Counted from the stretch's first letter, positions 54,066 through 63,019 are shown. The stretch is 63,208 nucleotides of DNA from Anaeromicrobium sediminis (GCF_002270055.1 NZ_NIBG01000025.1:1-63208), one strand, 5' to 3'. Notes: a model not told the origin generated them from the sequence alone. Program-made: numbers and translations.

Positions 54066-54587
54066 ATGAAAAATTCTTCAACAAAGAAATTAATTGAAGG
54101 TGGTATAGTTATAGCTTTGGCATATGTACTTAGTCTTGTTAAAATATATCAACTTCCCAATGGCGGTTCTATAACAGCTGGTAGTATGGTTCCTATCTTA
54201 GTATATGCCCTAAGATGGGGAGGTGGACCGGGAGTTTTCGTTGGAATTGTATATGGTACAATACAATTCATATTAGGTCCTAAATGGTCTTTTCACATAG
54301 TATCAATTTTGTTTGATTATAGTGTTGCTTTTGGATTTTTAGGACTGGCTGGTTTCTTTAAGGGAAGTCTACCAAAGGAAATGCTAGGAGTGTTTATAGG
54401 TATATTTATGAGATTTGCAGCCCATGTAGTTTCTGGGGTTGTAGTATGGTCCTCTTATGCACCAGAGGGAGTAAGTCCCCTTACCTATTCAATTATATAT
54501 AATGGTTCCTATTTGATACCTGAAATAATAATTTCAATATTCATATACGGACTTTTACATAAACCACTTAAAAATATGAAATATTAA
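54066..54587 (+). CDS. thiT: Energy-coupled thiamine transporter ThiT (ECF S component)
   Basis: A 173-residue, six-helix S component that binds thiamine and works with the shared EcfA/A'/T module encoded elsewhere. Residues typical of ThiT are visible: LPNGGSITAGSMVPI (about 32-46), WGGGPGVFVGIVYG (about 52-65) and FAAHVVSGVVVWSSYAP (about 122-138). TTTAGGAGGGG precedes the ATG. The TPP riboswitch should repress it when thiamine is sufficient. Confidence 0.97.
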   Translation: MKNSSTKKLIEGGIVIALAYVLSLVKIYQLPNGGSITAGSMVPILVYALRWGGGPGVFVGIVYGTIQFILGPKWSFHIVSILFDYSVAFGFLGLAGFFKGSLPKEMLGVFIGIFMRFAAHVVSGVVVWSSYAPEGVSPLTYSIIYNGSYLIPEIIISIFIYGLLHKPLKNMKY

Positions 54588-54590
54588 AAT

Positions 54591-54616
54591 AGGCCCTCTT
54601 TTGAGGGCCTTTTTAT
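54591..54616 (+). terminator. Terminator of thiT
   Basis: AGGCCCTC (54591-54598) pairs with GAGGGCCT (54603-54610), loop TTTT, then T residues. Confidence 0.9.
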
Positions 54617-54664
54617 TGTCTAGGAAAGTTAATTATCATGAAAACTATAAATCAATAAAAAAAG

Positions 54665-54789
54665 AAGGGGTTGTAGGTGAAGAGTTCCCCTGCCTCTTTG
54701 AAGGAGGGTGCTCAGATTGCGGTAGCAATCGTCGAAGGAAACCATAGGGGTTCCTAGCGAAGCATAGGTCGCATGCCTTTTTTATATAA
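54665..54789 (+). repeat. Two-copy structured element, copy B
   Basis: Second copy of the element at 30241-30366. Shared core: TTCCCCTGCCTCTTT, GGTG, TCAGATTGCG and TAGCA. Here GATTGC pairs perfectly with GCAATC (54715-54730), AGGAAACC with GGGGTTCCT (54736-54755), and GCAT with ATGC near a T6 tail (54762-54783). Base changes relative to copy A keep or improve pairing in at least the GGAACC hairpin. It lies between thiT and the second YcdB-type gene. Confidence 0.7.
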
Positions 54790-54869
54790 AAAACTTTTTA
54801 TTATTAGAGTACTATTACATTATTTGTGGAAATATATTACAATGTAATAGGAAATAAAAGGAAAAGGGG

Positions 54870-57068
54870 ATGTTAAATTTGCAAAGAAAGATTATGAGTC
54901 TTTTTTTAGTTCTTGTGATGGTATTTTCAATTAGTATGCCAGCCTTTGCTAATGAAGACACAAGTGAAACCAATGTGAAAATATCAAAGGATAAGGCGAC
55001 GGACATAGGAAAGGAGTTTCTAAAGAATTATTTTGCCACAGAGATTGATGAGAAAAAATTTGAAACGAGAATAGAGTTAGAAAAGAGTTGGAGACAGAAA
55101 GACAGTAAAGTATGGAGAATAAGATGGAGAAATCGTAAAGAAAATGGTGGAGTTAATTTTCGTGTTGAAATAGATGCTAATACGGGAATTTTATTGGATT
55201 GTACCAAGGATTCTTATGATTATGATGAAAAGATAAGTGTACCATCCATATCAGAAGAAGAAGCTAAGAAAAAAGCTCAAGAGTTTCTTAAAAAAATTCA
55301 ACCAGGAAAAGTTGGAAGTGTTAAATTAAGAAATGAAGAAAATAGAATAATGAATAGATATGACATTTCTAATTATAGATTTGAATATGTAAGACAAATA
55401 AATGGTGTGGAATTTCCTTCTAATGGCATAAATCTAGGGATAGATGGAACAAATGGGGAATTGATAGAATATAGAATAAACTGGGACTACAATATAGATG
55501 CACCAAAAGTAGAGAATATAATAGATAAAGAAGAAGCTAGAAAATTGCTAGAAGATGAAGTTGCTATGGAGAAATATTATTTAGGAATTAGGGATGAGGA
55601 AACTAGAAAAACTAAAAATATCAAATTAGTATATAGAGCAAGTTATAAGGGAAAGAATGAATTAGATGCTAAAACAAAAGAATTTAAAGAATACAATATA
55701 GATAAAAACTTAGAGAGTAAAGATATATCCTTTGATAGAAAACAAGAAATATACAAAAAAGCTTTAAATATTAAAAAAGAGAAAGTAGACAAAGAAAGGG
55801 CTGAAGAAATAATCAAAACCCTTTTAAAAGACCTGTATGAAAAAGAGATAGAAATAGATTCCATAGAATATATGGAGAACGTTAATAGATATAGAAATGC
55901 TGGAAAGAATTGTTGGGAAGTGGAGTTTAGAAAAAAAGGTGCAGAAAAGTATGATACAGATGGAGGAATAACTATAAACGCAGATACGGGAGAAATATTA
56001 AGCGTTAATATTTATAATTACAGACGTGGATCAGAAGAATTTGAACTAAAGTTAACTTGGAATGAAGCATATGATAAGGCTATAGAAGCTATAGAAAGAT
56101 TTTATCCAGATAAAATAAGGGATATAGATACTAATCAAAACCATTATAAAAGATTAGATGATGATGAAATAGAAAGAGATTATTATTTTCATTTCTCTCG
56201 AAAAGAAAATGGCATAGGATTTGATGGTGATTCCATAAATATAAATATAAGTGCACAGGACGGAACAATAGAAGATATCCATATGAGATGGACTGATAAT
56301 ATGGAGTTTCCAAATCATGTTGGGAAAATTTCAGAAGAAAAAGGAAAAGAATTATGGCTTAAGAATTTAGAGTGCAAATTAATATACTCTAAGGATATGG
56401 ATAAAAAACATAATAAGCTAAACTTAGTTTATGTATTAGAAAATAAAATTAATAGATATGGATTAAACATAGATGCTAACACTGGTACGTTTGTAGATTA
56501 TTCGGGTAAAGAAGTTAAATTAGATGAAAAACCTAATGTGGATAAAAATCATCCATATATACAAGAATTAAAGGTATTGGCAGCTAAAGAAGTTATTGAT
56601 ATAGATAAAGTCAGTTTAAATAATGAAATAACTTTAATAGATGCAGTGAAAATGTTAACTAAGGCTAAAGGATATAGAGCCTATAGAGCTAATAGATATG
56701 AAGACTTAAAGTTTACTAACATATCTAAAGAAGATGAGAACTACAGTATCTTAAAGGGCGCTGTATATTTTAAAATATTAGATAATGAAGCTGTAGAATT
56801 TAATAAAGAAAAGAAAGTTAACAATATGGATATGGCTAAGCTTATGGTAAAAGCCCTAGGTTATGAAAAATTAGCTAAGGCACAGGACATTTATGTACTG
56901 CCATTTAAAGATGCTAATAAGATAAGTGAAGAAGATAAGGGATATGTGGCTCTTTGTAAAGGTCTTGGATTGATTGAAGGTGAAGAATTTAATCCACAGA
57001 AGAATATTACTTACTTAGATATGGCTATAATCATATATAAGTCCTTGGAAAATTTTAAAGAATATTAA
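54870..57068 (+). CDS. Large secreted YcdB/YcdC-type protein with SLH-like C-terminus
   Basis: A 732-residue exported protein. Signal peptide to about residue 27 (LVMVFSISMPAFANED). At least three YcdB/YcdC-PepSY-like units follow (about 38-125, 128-215 and 310-430), each with a DANTG-type turn such as VEIDANTGILLDC. The last 170 residues resemble degenerate S-layer homology repeats (PYIQELKVLAAKEVIDIDKV). A TTG at 54879 is an alternative start with better spacing from GGGG. It is a larger paralogue of the 465-residue protein at 28752. Likely displayed on the cell wall; substrate unknown. Confidence 0.8.
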   Translation: MLNLQRKIMSLFLVLVMVFSISMPAFANEDTSETNVKISKDKATDIGKEFLKNYFATEIDEKKFETRIELEKSWRQKDSKVWRIRWRNRKENGGVNFRVEIDANTGILLDCTKDSYDYDEKISVPSISEEEAKKKAQEFLKKIQPGKVGSVKLRNEENRIMNRYDISNYRFEYVRQINGVEFPSNGINLGIDGTNGELIEYRINWDYNIDAPKVENIIDKEEARKLLEDEVAMEKYYLGIRDEETRKTKNIKLVYRASYKGKNELDAKTKEFKEYNIDKNLESKDISFDRKQEIYKKALNIKKEKVDKERAEEIIKTLLKDLYEKEIEIDSIEYMENVNRYRNAGKNCWEVEFRKKGAEKYDTDGGITINADTGEILSVNIYNYRRGSEEFELKLTWNEAYDKAIEAIERFYPDKIRDIDTNQNHYKRLDDDEIERDYYFHFSRKENGIGFDGDSININISAQDGTIEDIHMRWTDNMEFPNHVGKISEEKGKELWLKNLECKLIYSKDMDKKHNKLNLVYVLENKINRYGLNIDANTGTFVDYSGKEVKLDEKPNVDKNHPYIQELKVLAAKEVIDIDKVSLNNEITLIDAVKMLTKAKGYRAYRANRYEDLKFTNISKEDENYSILKGAVYFKILDNEAVEFNKEKKVNNMDMAKLMVKALGYEKLAKAQDIYVLPFKDANKISEEDKGYVALCKGLGLIEGEEFNPQKNITYLDMAIIIYKSLENFKEY

Positions 57069-57069
57069 T

Positions 57070-57100
57070 AAATAAAGGTGGATGTCCACCTTTATTTATT
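57070..57100 (+). terminator. Terminator of the large YcdB-type gene
   Basis: AATAAAGGTGGA pairs with TCCACCTTTATT, tail TTATT. Confidence 0.75.
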
Positions 57101-57169
57101 AATATGATCATGTATATGATTATTGAAAATTCTGGTTGTTAGGTTAAAATATATATTGAGGTGATACTA

Positions 57170-57832
57170 ATGATAAACATAACCATATCAGATGAAATTA
57201 AAAATAATATTCCAACCATGGCATTAGGTGTAATACATGGAGATGTAAAAGTAACAGAACACAATGATAAACTTTGGGAAGAAATAGATAAAGCTTGTGA
57301 AGAACTAAAGAATAAGTTAGAAGTAAAAGACATAGCAACTCTTCCAAATAATAAAGATGCTCGAGATGGATACAGAAAATGCAAGAAAGATCCTACTAGA
57401 TACAGAATAGCATCAGAGGCCCTAATAAGAAGAGTAGTTAAAGATAAGGGATTATATAAGGTTAATAATTTGGTAGATATAAACAACTTACTATCTATAA
57501 CGTCATACTATCCTATAGGATGCTTTAACATGGATAAGATAGAGGGTGACGTGGTTATGAGAGTTGGTAAGAAGGATGAACCTTATGAGGGCATTGGTAG
57601 GGGTGTTCTTAATATAGAGTTTATGCCTGTGGTGAGTGATGACCTAGGAGCATTTGGAAGTCCTACTAGTGATAGTGAGAGAACCAAAATAACTAAAGAT
57701 ACTACTAAGATGCTAATGACCATACTTGCCTTTGGAGGAACAGAAGGATTAAAGCAGTGGAATGAAAAGGCTAAGGAACTATTTGAAAAATACGCAGATG
57801 GAGAAAATATAGAAACGTACATAGTAGAATAG
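57170..57832 (+). CDS. B3/B4 domain (PheRS-beta-like editing domain) protein
   Basis: A 220-residue stand-alone B3/4 domain, the fold used by phenylalanyl-tRNA synthetase beta subunits for editing. Recognisable pieces are RYRIASEALIRRVVKDKGLY (about 76-95), VNNLVDINNLLSITSYYPIG (about 97-116) and DLGAFGSPTSDSERTKI (about 157-173). Such proteins are thought to bind amino acids or mischarged tRNA, but the role is not settled. GAGGTGATACTA sets the ATG at 57170; a GTG at 57161 is within that site. Confidence 0.88.
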   Translation: MINITISDEIKNNIPTMALGVIHGDVKVTEHNDKLWEEIDKACEELKNKLEVKDIATLPNNKDARDGYRKCKKDPTRYRIASEALIRRVVKDKGLYKVNNLVDINNLLSITSYYPIGCFNMDKIEGDVVMRVGKKDEPYEGIGRGVLNIEFMPVVSDDLGAFGSPTSDSERTKITKDTTKMLMTILAFGGTEGLKQWNEKAKELFEKYADGENIETYIVE

Positions 57833-57844
57833 ATAAGATATGAG

Positions 57845-57884
57845 ATAGTTGATTTCACATTAATTTGTTTAATCAACTATTTTG
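57845..57884 (+). terminator. Terminator of the B3/4 gene
   Basis: ATAGTTGATT (57845-57854) pairs with AATCAACTAT (57871-57880), short T-tail. Confidence 0.6.
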
Positions 57885-57906
57885 TTAATAAGGGGGAATT
57901 GGGCAT

Positions 57907-58062
57907 ATGGATAAGATTATATTTAATATCTATGGATGCAAATTACTAGATACTATAAGGAAAAGAGTTTAAAATTATCCAATAAAACTAAAACAGCCAT
58001 GTAAAATTGGCATAGTATATATTACGGCAGGATTTTTTATGGTCATATTTAGTGCGCTCTAG
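57907..58062 (+). pseudogene. Remnant of a small membrane protein gene with in-frame stop
   Basis: ATG at 57907 follows AAGGGGGAATT and reads 21 codons (MDKIIFNIYGCKLLDTIRKR plus V), then TAA at 57970-57972. The same frame continues without another stop for 29 codons including a hydrophobic stretch (GIVYITAGFFMVIFSAL) and ends at TAG 58060-58062. This looks like a roughly 51-codon gene with one nonsense change. Not recognised. The remainder to 58185 holds another ribosome-binding site (AGGAGG near 58098) followed only by a six-codon frame. Confidence 0.4.
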
Positions 58063-58185
58063 AAAATAAAAAAATCTGTAAATTAAATTCACTTATAGGA
58101 GGAATTATATGTTTTTTAAAGAAAACTAGATTTTAAAATGATAATAAAAATACAATAGTTTTAAAATTATAGGCGGTGGGATGAA

Positions 58186-58611
58186 ATGTTAGAAGTGAAT
58201 TATCATGAACTAGGTGAAGTCAGTGATGAAAAGTTGGAATTTGCCATAATAGGTACTACTTTTTGTGACAAGTGGGTATTTGTAAAACATAAAGATAGAA
58301 CCACTTGGGAGATACCAGGTGGCCATAGAGAGTATGGCGAGGACATAAATCATACGGCAAAGAGAGAGCTTTACGAAGAAACGGGAGCTAAAGAATGTGA
58401 TGTGATTCCCTTGTGTGAATACTCTGTAACCATAGATAATAATACTAGATACGGAAGGCTTTTTTATGCAGAGGCAGAAAAAGTAGGGGACCTTCCTAAT
58501 ATGGAGATAAAGGAAGTGGGAGTTTTCCATGAGTTACCTGAAAATCTCACTTATAAAGAAATACAACCTATTATATTTGAAAAATTATTAAATTGGCAAA
58601 AAAATATATAA
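58186..58611 (+). CDS. Nudix hydrolase
   Basis: A 141-residue protein with a complete Nudix box, GGHREYGEDINHTAKRELYE followed by ETGA (about 44-67), matching GX5EX7REUXEEXGU. It hydrolyses a nucleoside diphosphate linked to another group; the substrate cannot be told from sequence. GGCGGTGGG precedes the ATG. Monocistronic with a strong terminator. Confidence 0.92.
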   Translation: MLEVNYHELGEVSDEKLEFAIIGTTFCDKWVFVKHKDRTTWEIPGGHREYGEDINHTAKRELYEETGAKECDVIPLCEYSVTIDNNTRYGRLFYAEAEKVGDLPNMEIKEVGVFHELPENLTYKEIQPIIFEKLLNWQKNI

Positions 58612-58621
58612 AACAATTATG

Positions 58622-58653
58622 GTCAGTATCATTTCATGATACTGGCTTTTTTA
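58622..58653 (+). terminator. Terminator of the Nudix gene
   Basis: GTCAGTATCAT pairs with ATGATACTGGC (58622-58632 with 58636-58646), then TTTTTT. Confidence 0.85.
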
Positions 58654-59300
58654 TTGTAAATATTTCAACGGAAAAAATTCTTGTCATACTAAAGGTTATT
58701 TTGTCTGCATAAAATGTCTTATTTGAAAGAAAAGTAATTAACTTTAACAGTATAGGACTTTTAATTAAGTTCAGCTTGAACTTTAACTTAATCTTTAAAA
58801 ACTTAACTTTTTAAGGATAGTACCTAAACTTGAAATTAATGTTTTAAGGTTATGAACTTTATGAAGAATGGGTGCAGACGAGTAATATACTAATTGATAA
58901 GAATGAAATTTAAGGAATTATAAAAATATAAGAGATAGATTTTTATGTGGAAGGCTTATAATACAAATATGTTCATTTTTCTACATTGTAACAGGTGTTA
59001 TCAGGAAAATGAAGAGATGTTTTGTCTAAAACCATATGTTAAAATGAGAAAAAAGCTAAAAAAATCCAATAAACAAAATATTTCCCGAGAAATATATATG
59101 AATCCACAAAATAATTCAATGCTATAAACAAAATAAGACAAATAAATGGATGGTTCTAAGAATTTGTATTCAAGGTCAGTTTTATAGTGGAATAATCTAT
59201 TATAATTTAAAATCTATAGAAAATAATAATAGAAAGTACTTATGGTCCTTAAGAAGCCTTTAATCTTTAGCCAAATTATAGTATCATTTAGAGTAGTGTA
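58654..59300. other. Gene-poor stretch before mrnC
   Basis: About 650 bp with no convincing gene. It contains the palindrome AAGTTCAGCTTGAACTT (58772-58788) amid several AACTTTAACTT-like words (58740-58815), and one 60-codon frame at 58945-59127 without a ribosome-binding site or recognisable product. It may be a decayed gene or the right edge of the inserted segment between cysS and mrnC. Confidence 0.5.
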
Positions 59301-59327
59301 AACTATAAAAAAGTTGAGGTATTATAT

Positions 59328-59768
59328 ATGGGAAATGATTTTTTGAAGTCTTTGAACTTAGAAGAAAAAACAGAAAATGAAGTGAAATTTTTAAATTCTT
59401 TAGTATTGGCCCATATGGGAGATGCAGTATATGAGGTATATATAAGACAATATGTCCTTCATAAATACGGTGGATATGTGAATAACATACATAAAAAATC
59501 CACCAAGTTTGTAAAAGCCTCTGCACAAGCTCGTATAGTCCATGGACTTAGTGATGAGTTTTCAGAGGAGGAATGGGGTGTAATAAAGAGGGGAAGAAAT
59601 AATAAGTCTAGTACGGTTCCTAAAAATGCTAATATTTCAGATTATAAATATGCAACGGGCTTTGAAGCATTAATAGGATATTTATATTTGACAAATAAAA
59701 AAGAGCGTATAGAAGAGATTATATTAAAGGGAATTAATATATTAGAAGAGGAACTGGAAGCTAATTAG
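59328..59768 (+). CDS. mrnC: Mini-ribonuclease III
   Basis: A dimeric RNase III-like enzyme without the double-stranded RNA-binding domain; in Bacillus it matures 23S rRNA. The 146-residue protein has LAHMGDAVYEVYIRQYVL (about 27-44, catalytic Asp in GDAVYE), KFVKASAQARIV (about 64-75) and YATGFEALIGYLYL (about 107-120). GTTGAGGTATTATAT precedes the ATG. It starts the conserved mrnC-thyX-rlmB-NYN-sigH cluster. Confidence 0.95.
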   Translation: MGNDFLKSLNLEEKTENEVKFLNSLVLAHMGDAVYEVYIRQYVLHKYGGYVNNIHKKSTKFVKASAQARIVHGLSDEFSEEEWGVIKRGRNNKSSTVPKNANISDYKYATGFEALIGYLYLTNKKERIEEIILKGINILEEELEAN

Positions 59769-59801
59769 GTATAAGATAGTCATATGAAGAGGTGGGATAA
59801 A

Positions 59802-60170
59802 GTGAGCAAAAGAGAGAAAATAATGCTATATGTTACAATTCTACTAACTGTTGTACTTGTAGGTAAATCTCTATTTTTCGATGAAGTAAAGGTGAGTGGA
59901 GATGAACTTAAAGTAAAGAAATTTGTAGAGTTAGCTGTTAAAGAAAACCCTAAATACAATAACTTCTTTGCAAGAAAGAACATAGTAACTTATAAGGTAA
60001 CATCCATATCAAAGGTTAGTGAAGAGGGAACATCACATATTGGATATATGGGAAATGATAAATATATAGAAGCTGATGTAGATGGGAAATATAGAGTTAA
60101 AGTGACTGGATATTTTCTTAGAATCTTACCGTTTAAAAAATTTAGTGTAGAAAGTAATACAGAATCATAA
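59802..60170 (+). CDS. Small membrane-anchored hypothetical protein
   Basis: About 122 residues from a GTG at 59802, which is 5 bases after AAGAGGTGGG; an in-frame ATG at 59784 has a weaker site. One N-terminal membrane helix (IMLYVTILLTVVLVGKSLFF, about 6-25), then a basic soluble region with a beta-rich middle (YKVTSISKVSEEGTSHIGYM). No family recognised. It lies between mrnC and thyX, 33 bp and 15 bp from them, so it is part of the same transcription unit. Confidence 0.7.
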   Translation: MSKREKIMLYVTILLTVVLVGKSLFFDEVKVSGDELKVKKFVELAVKENPKYNNFFARKNIVTYKVTSISKVSEEGTSHIGYMGNDKYIEADVDGKYRVKVTGYFLRILPFKKFSVESNTES

Positions 60171-60185
60171 AGGGGATGAAGTGAA

Positions 60186-60944
60186 GTGAATGTGAAATTA
60201 ATCCAATATACTAATGAACCAGAAAAGGTTGTAGCGACAGCAGCTAAATTATGTTACTCTCCTAGTGGTGTAGATGAAATACAAAAGGGATTAGATGATG
60301 AAAAAATCGAAAAATTTATTAGTATGCTAATGGGATTAGGTCATGAATCTCCCATTGAACATATAAACTTCACCTTTGCAGCAGAAGGTATAAGTAGAGT
60401 TTTAACTCATCAATTAGTTAGACATAGAATTGCTTCTTATTCCCAACAATCTCAAAGGTATGTAAAGTTAGACCAGTTTGAGTACATAATTCCACCAAGT
60501 ATAAAAGGAATAAAAGAGGCTGAAGATAAGTTTATAAAAGCTATGGAAGAAGATCAAAAGACATATGATGAATTAGTTGGGATTTTGCAAAAAAAACATA
60601 TGGATAAATTTTTGAAAGATGGTATAAGCGAGAAAAAGGCCAAGAGTATGGCAGAAAAAAAAGCTATAGAAGACAGTAGATATGTATTTCCAAATGCCTG
60701 TGAAACTAAGATTGTATTTACTATGAATGCTAGAACTTTAATGAATTTTTTCCATCATAGATGTTGTGAAAGAGCACAATGGGAAATCCGTGAAATGGCA
60801 ACAAGAATGTTAATGGAAGTTAGAAAAGCAGCCCCTAATATATTTAAATATGCAGGTCCAAACTGTTTAAAGGGAACTTGTCCAGAAGGTGCCATGACCT
60901 GTGGAAATATAAAGGCTGTAATAGAGAAGTTTAAAAATATATAA
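60186..60944 (+). CDS. thyX: Flavin-dependent thymidylate synthase
   Basis: It methylates dUMP to dTMP with methylene-tetrahydrofolate and FAD. The 252-residue protein carries the ThyX motif [14 protein letters not shown] (about 79-92), EHINFTF upstream (about 60) and [18 protein letters not shown] (about 188-205). A GTG start follows AGGGGATGAA. It is in the mrnC-thyX-rlmB cluster. Together with nrdJ it indicates oxygen- and ThyA-independent deoxynucleotide supply. Confidence 0.96.
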   Translation: MNVKLIQYTNEPEKVVATAAKLCYSPSGVDEIQKGLDDEKIEKFISMLMGLGHESPIEHINFTFAAEGISRVLTHQLVRHRIASYSQQSQRYVKLDQFEYIIPPSIKGIKEAEDKFIKAMEEDQKTYDELVGILQKKHMDKFLKDGISEKKAKSMAEKKAIEDSRYVFPNACETKIVFTMNARTLMNFFHHRCCERAQWEIREMATRMLMEVRKAAPNIFKYAGPNCLKGTCPEGAMTCGNIKAVIEKFKNI

Positions 60945-60955
60945 AGAGGTGTGAA

Positions 60956-61699
60956 ATGAGTAATATAGATAAAATTGAAGGTAGAAATCCTATAATAGAA
61001 GCATTGAAATCAAATAGGGAAATAGATAAGATAGTTGTAGCAAAAGGATCAGAAAGTGGATCTATGAAAAAGATAATGGCCATGGCCAAAGAAAAGGGTA
61101 TAGCCATATCATTTGCTGAAAGAAAGAAATTAGATCAAATATCAGAATCACATAATCATCAAGGGGTTATAGCTTATGTAGCAGCTCATACCTATGTGGA
61201 TATAGATACTATACTAGATAAAGCGAAAGAATTAGGTGAAGAACCATTTATTATAATATTAGATGAAATTACAGATCCTCATAATTTAGGTTCCATAATG
61301 AGGACTGCAGATGCAGCAGGAGCCCACGGTGTTATAATTCCAAAGAGAAGGTCCGTAGGATTGACGTCTATTGTGGCAAAGACCTCTGCTGGAGCTATAG
61401 AGTATGTTCCCGTATCTAAAGTTTCTAACATAGCATCTACTATAGATTACTTAAAAGACAAGGGCCTTTGGATAGCTGGAGCTGACATGAAAGGTGAAGT
61501 TTCATATAAACAAAATTTAAAGGGAAGTATAGGCCTTGTTATAGGTAGTGAAGGAAAGGGTATATCTAGATTAGTGAAAGAAAAATGCGATTTCCTAGTA
61601 AAATTACCAATGAAGGGACAAGTATCATCTTTAAATGCATCTGTGGCTGCCAGTGTATTAATGTATGAAGTTGTAAGGCAGAGAGAATTTACGAAATAG
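60956..61699 (+). CDS. rlmB: 23S rRNA 2'-O-methyltransferase, RlmB/TrmH family
   Basis: A SPOUT methyltransferase modifying a ribose in 23S rRNA. The 247-residue protein has an N-terminal substrate-binding domain (IEGRNPIIEALKSNREIDKI, about 7-26) and the SpoU knot motifs LDEITDPHNLGSIMRTADAA (about 102-121), IGLVIGSEGKGISRLV (about 190-205) and LPMKGQVSSLNASVAASVLM (about 215-234). AAAGAGGTGTGAA precedes the ATG, 11 bp after thyX. Confidence 0.95.
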   Translation: MSNIDKIEGRNPIIEALKSNREIDKIVVAKGSESGSMKKIMAMAKEKGIAISFAERKKLDQISESHNHQGVIAYVAAHTYVDIDTILDKAKELGEEPFIIILDEITDPHNLGSIMRTADAAGAHGVIIPKRRSVGLTSIVAKTSAGAIEYVPVSKVSNIASTIDYLKDKGLWIAGADMKGEVSYKQNLKGSIGLVIGSEGKGISRLVKEKCDFLVKLPMKGQVSSLNASVAASVLMYEVVRQREFTK

Positions 61700-61709
61700 G
61701 GTGGTAAAT

Positions 61710-62234
61710 TTGGGAAAATACTTGTTGGTAGATGGTTATAACATAATAAATGCATGGCCTAGACTTAAGAAGATAGGTGCCACTAACTTAGAAGAAGCAA
61801 GGGAAAAACTTATTGAAGATATAGTTGAGTATAAGCATTATACAGGGGAAACAGTAACAATAGTCTTTGATGCCCATTTGGTGAAAAAAAGTAGAATGAA
61901 GAAAATTAATATAAAGGGTGTCTCTATAATATTTACTAAAGAACATGAAACGGCAGATTCTTACATTGAAAAAAGAGTAGAAGAGTTAACTAAAAATAGG
62001 AAGAATCAAGTTAGGGTTGCCACATCAGACTGGGCCGAACAACAGGTGGTCTTAGGCAGTGGTGCCACTAGAATATCCGCAAGGGAACTCAATATAGAAA
62101 TGGATCAAGTTAAGAAGAAAATTCGTATAAAAACTGAGGAGACAAAGAAGATAAGATCAACATTAGAGGAAAGAATTGACTCGGAAATTGTCGAAAAGCT
62201 TGAAAAATGGAGAAGAAGTCAAGGTCTTTCTTGA
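61710..62234 (+). CDS. NYN-domain RNase, YacP/Rae1 family
   Basis: A 174-residue PIN-like protein starting LGKYLLVDGYNIINAWPRL, with the acidic active site D in VDGYN, FDAH (about 52) and TSDWAEQ (about 107-113). Bacillus Rae1 cuts mRNA at the ribosome. The start is probably the TTG at 61710, 5 bases after AGGGTGG; the frame is open from a GTG at 61701 within that site. Basic C-terminal coiled coil fits RNA binding. It follows rlmB by 10 bp. Confidence 0.9.
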   Translation: MGKYLLVDGYNIINAWPRLKKIGATNLEEAREKLIEDIVEYKHYTGETVTIVFDAHLVKKSRMKKINIKGVSIIFTKEHETADSYIEKRVEELTKNRKNQVRVATSDWAEQQVVLGSGATRISARELNIEMDQVKKKIRIKTEETKKIRSTLEERIDSEIVEKLEKWRRSQGLS

Positions 62235-62303
62235 CGACCTTTTCCTTATTAAGTTATAATTAACATACGGTTTTTTTACAGATGAATAAAAATTAGAGGA
62301 GTT

Positions 62304-62957
62304 GTGTATAAGGTGAATGTACAGGGGGACGCTTACGAAAAAACAGATTCATTAGTATTAGTCGATGAAGAAATGGTGCAAGCGGCTCGAGGAGGAGATT
62401 TGCAGGCTCAAGAATACTTGATTAAAAAGTATAAGAATTTTGTTAGGGCCAAAGCTAGATCTTATTTTTTAATAGGAGCTGACAGGGAAGACATAATTCA
62501 AGAGGGTATGATTGGGCTGTTTAAAGCCATAAGAGATTTTAAGGAAGACAAGCTATCTTCTTTTAGGGCTTTTGCAGAGCTTTGTATAACAAGGCAAATA
62601 ATAACAGCCATAAAGACAGCTACAAGGCAAAAACATATTCCTCTGAATTCTTATGTTTCACTAAACAAGCCTATATACGACGAAGAGTCAGATAGAACTT
62701 TGTTAGATGTAATATCTTCTACTAGAATATCAGATCCAGAAGAACTCATAATATCTAGAGAAGAATTAAAGTTTATAGAAGGAAAAATAGGTGAAATACT
62801 GTCAGATTTAGAATGGACTGTACTTATGTCCTATCTGGAAGGAAAGTCCTACCAAGAAATGGCAGTAGAACTAAATAGACATGTTAAATCTATAGACAAT
62901 GCGTTACAGAGAGTCAAAAGAAAGTTAGAAAAATATTTAGAAAGTAGAAATGAATAA
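62304..62957 (+). CDS. sigH: RNA polymerase sigma-H factor
   Basis: Sigma factor for early sporulation and stationary-phase genes. The 217-residue protein has sigma-2 (NFVRAKARSYFLIGADREDI then IQEGMIGLFKAIRDF, about 45-80) and sigma-4 (SDLEWTVLMSYLEGKSYQEM, about 168-187) regions. Start GTG at 62304 or at 62313, both within range of AGAGGAG; the product differs by three residues. It sits between the NYN gene and tRNA-Thr, as in other clostridia. Confidence 0.94.
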   Translation: MYKVNVQGDAYEKTDSLVLVDEEMVQAARGGDLQAQEYLIKKYKNFVRAKARSYFLIGADREDIIQEGMIGLFKAIRDFKEDKLSSFRAFAELCITRQIITAIKTATRQKHIPLNSYVSLNKPIYDEESDRTLLDVISSTRISDPEELIISREELKFIEGKIGEILSDLEWTVLMSYLEGKSYQEMAVELNRHVKSIDNALQRVKRKLEKYLESRNE

Positions 62958-63019
62958 ATTTATTTATATGCAGTGAATGTTGACTTACAACTTATTTGAT
63001 AGTAAAATAAGATGGTAGT

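Noticed and set aside
58945-59127. 60-codon plus-strand frame before mrnC
   Set aside because: No ribosome-binding site and no recognisable sequence.
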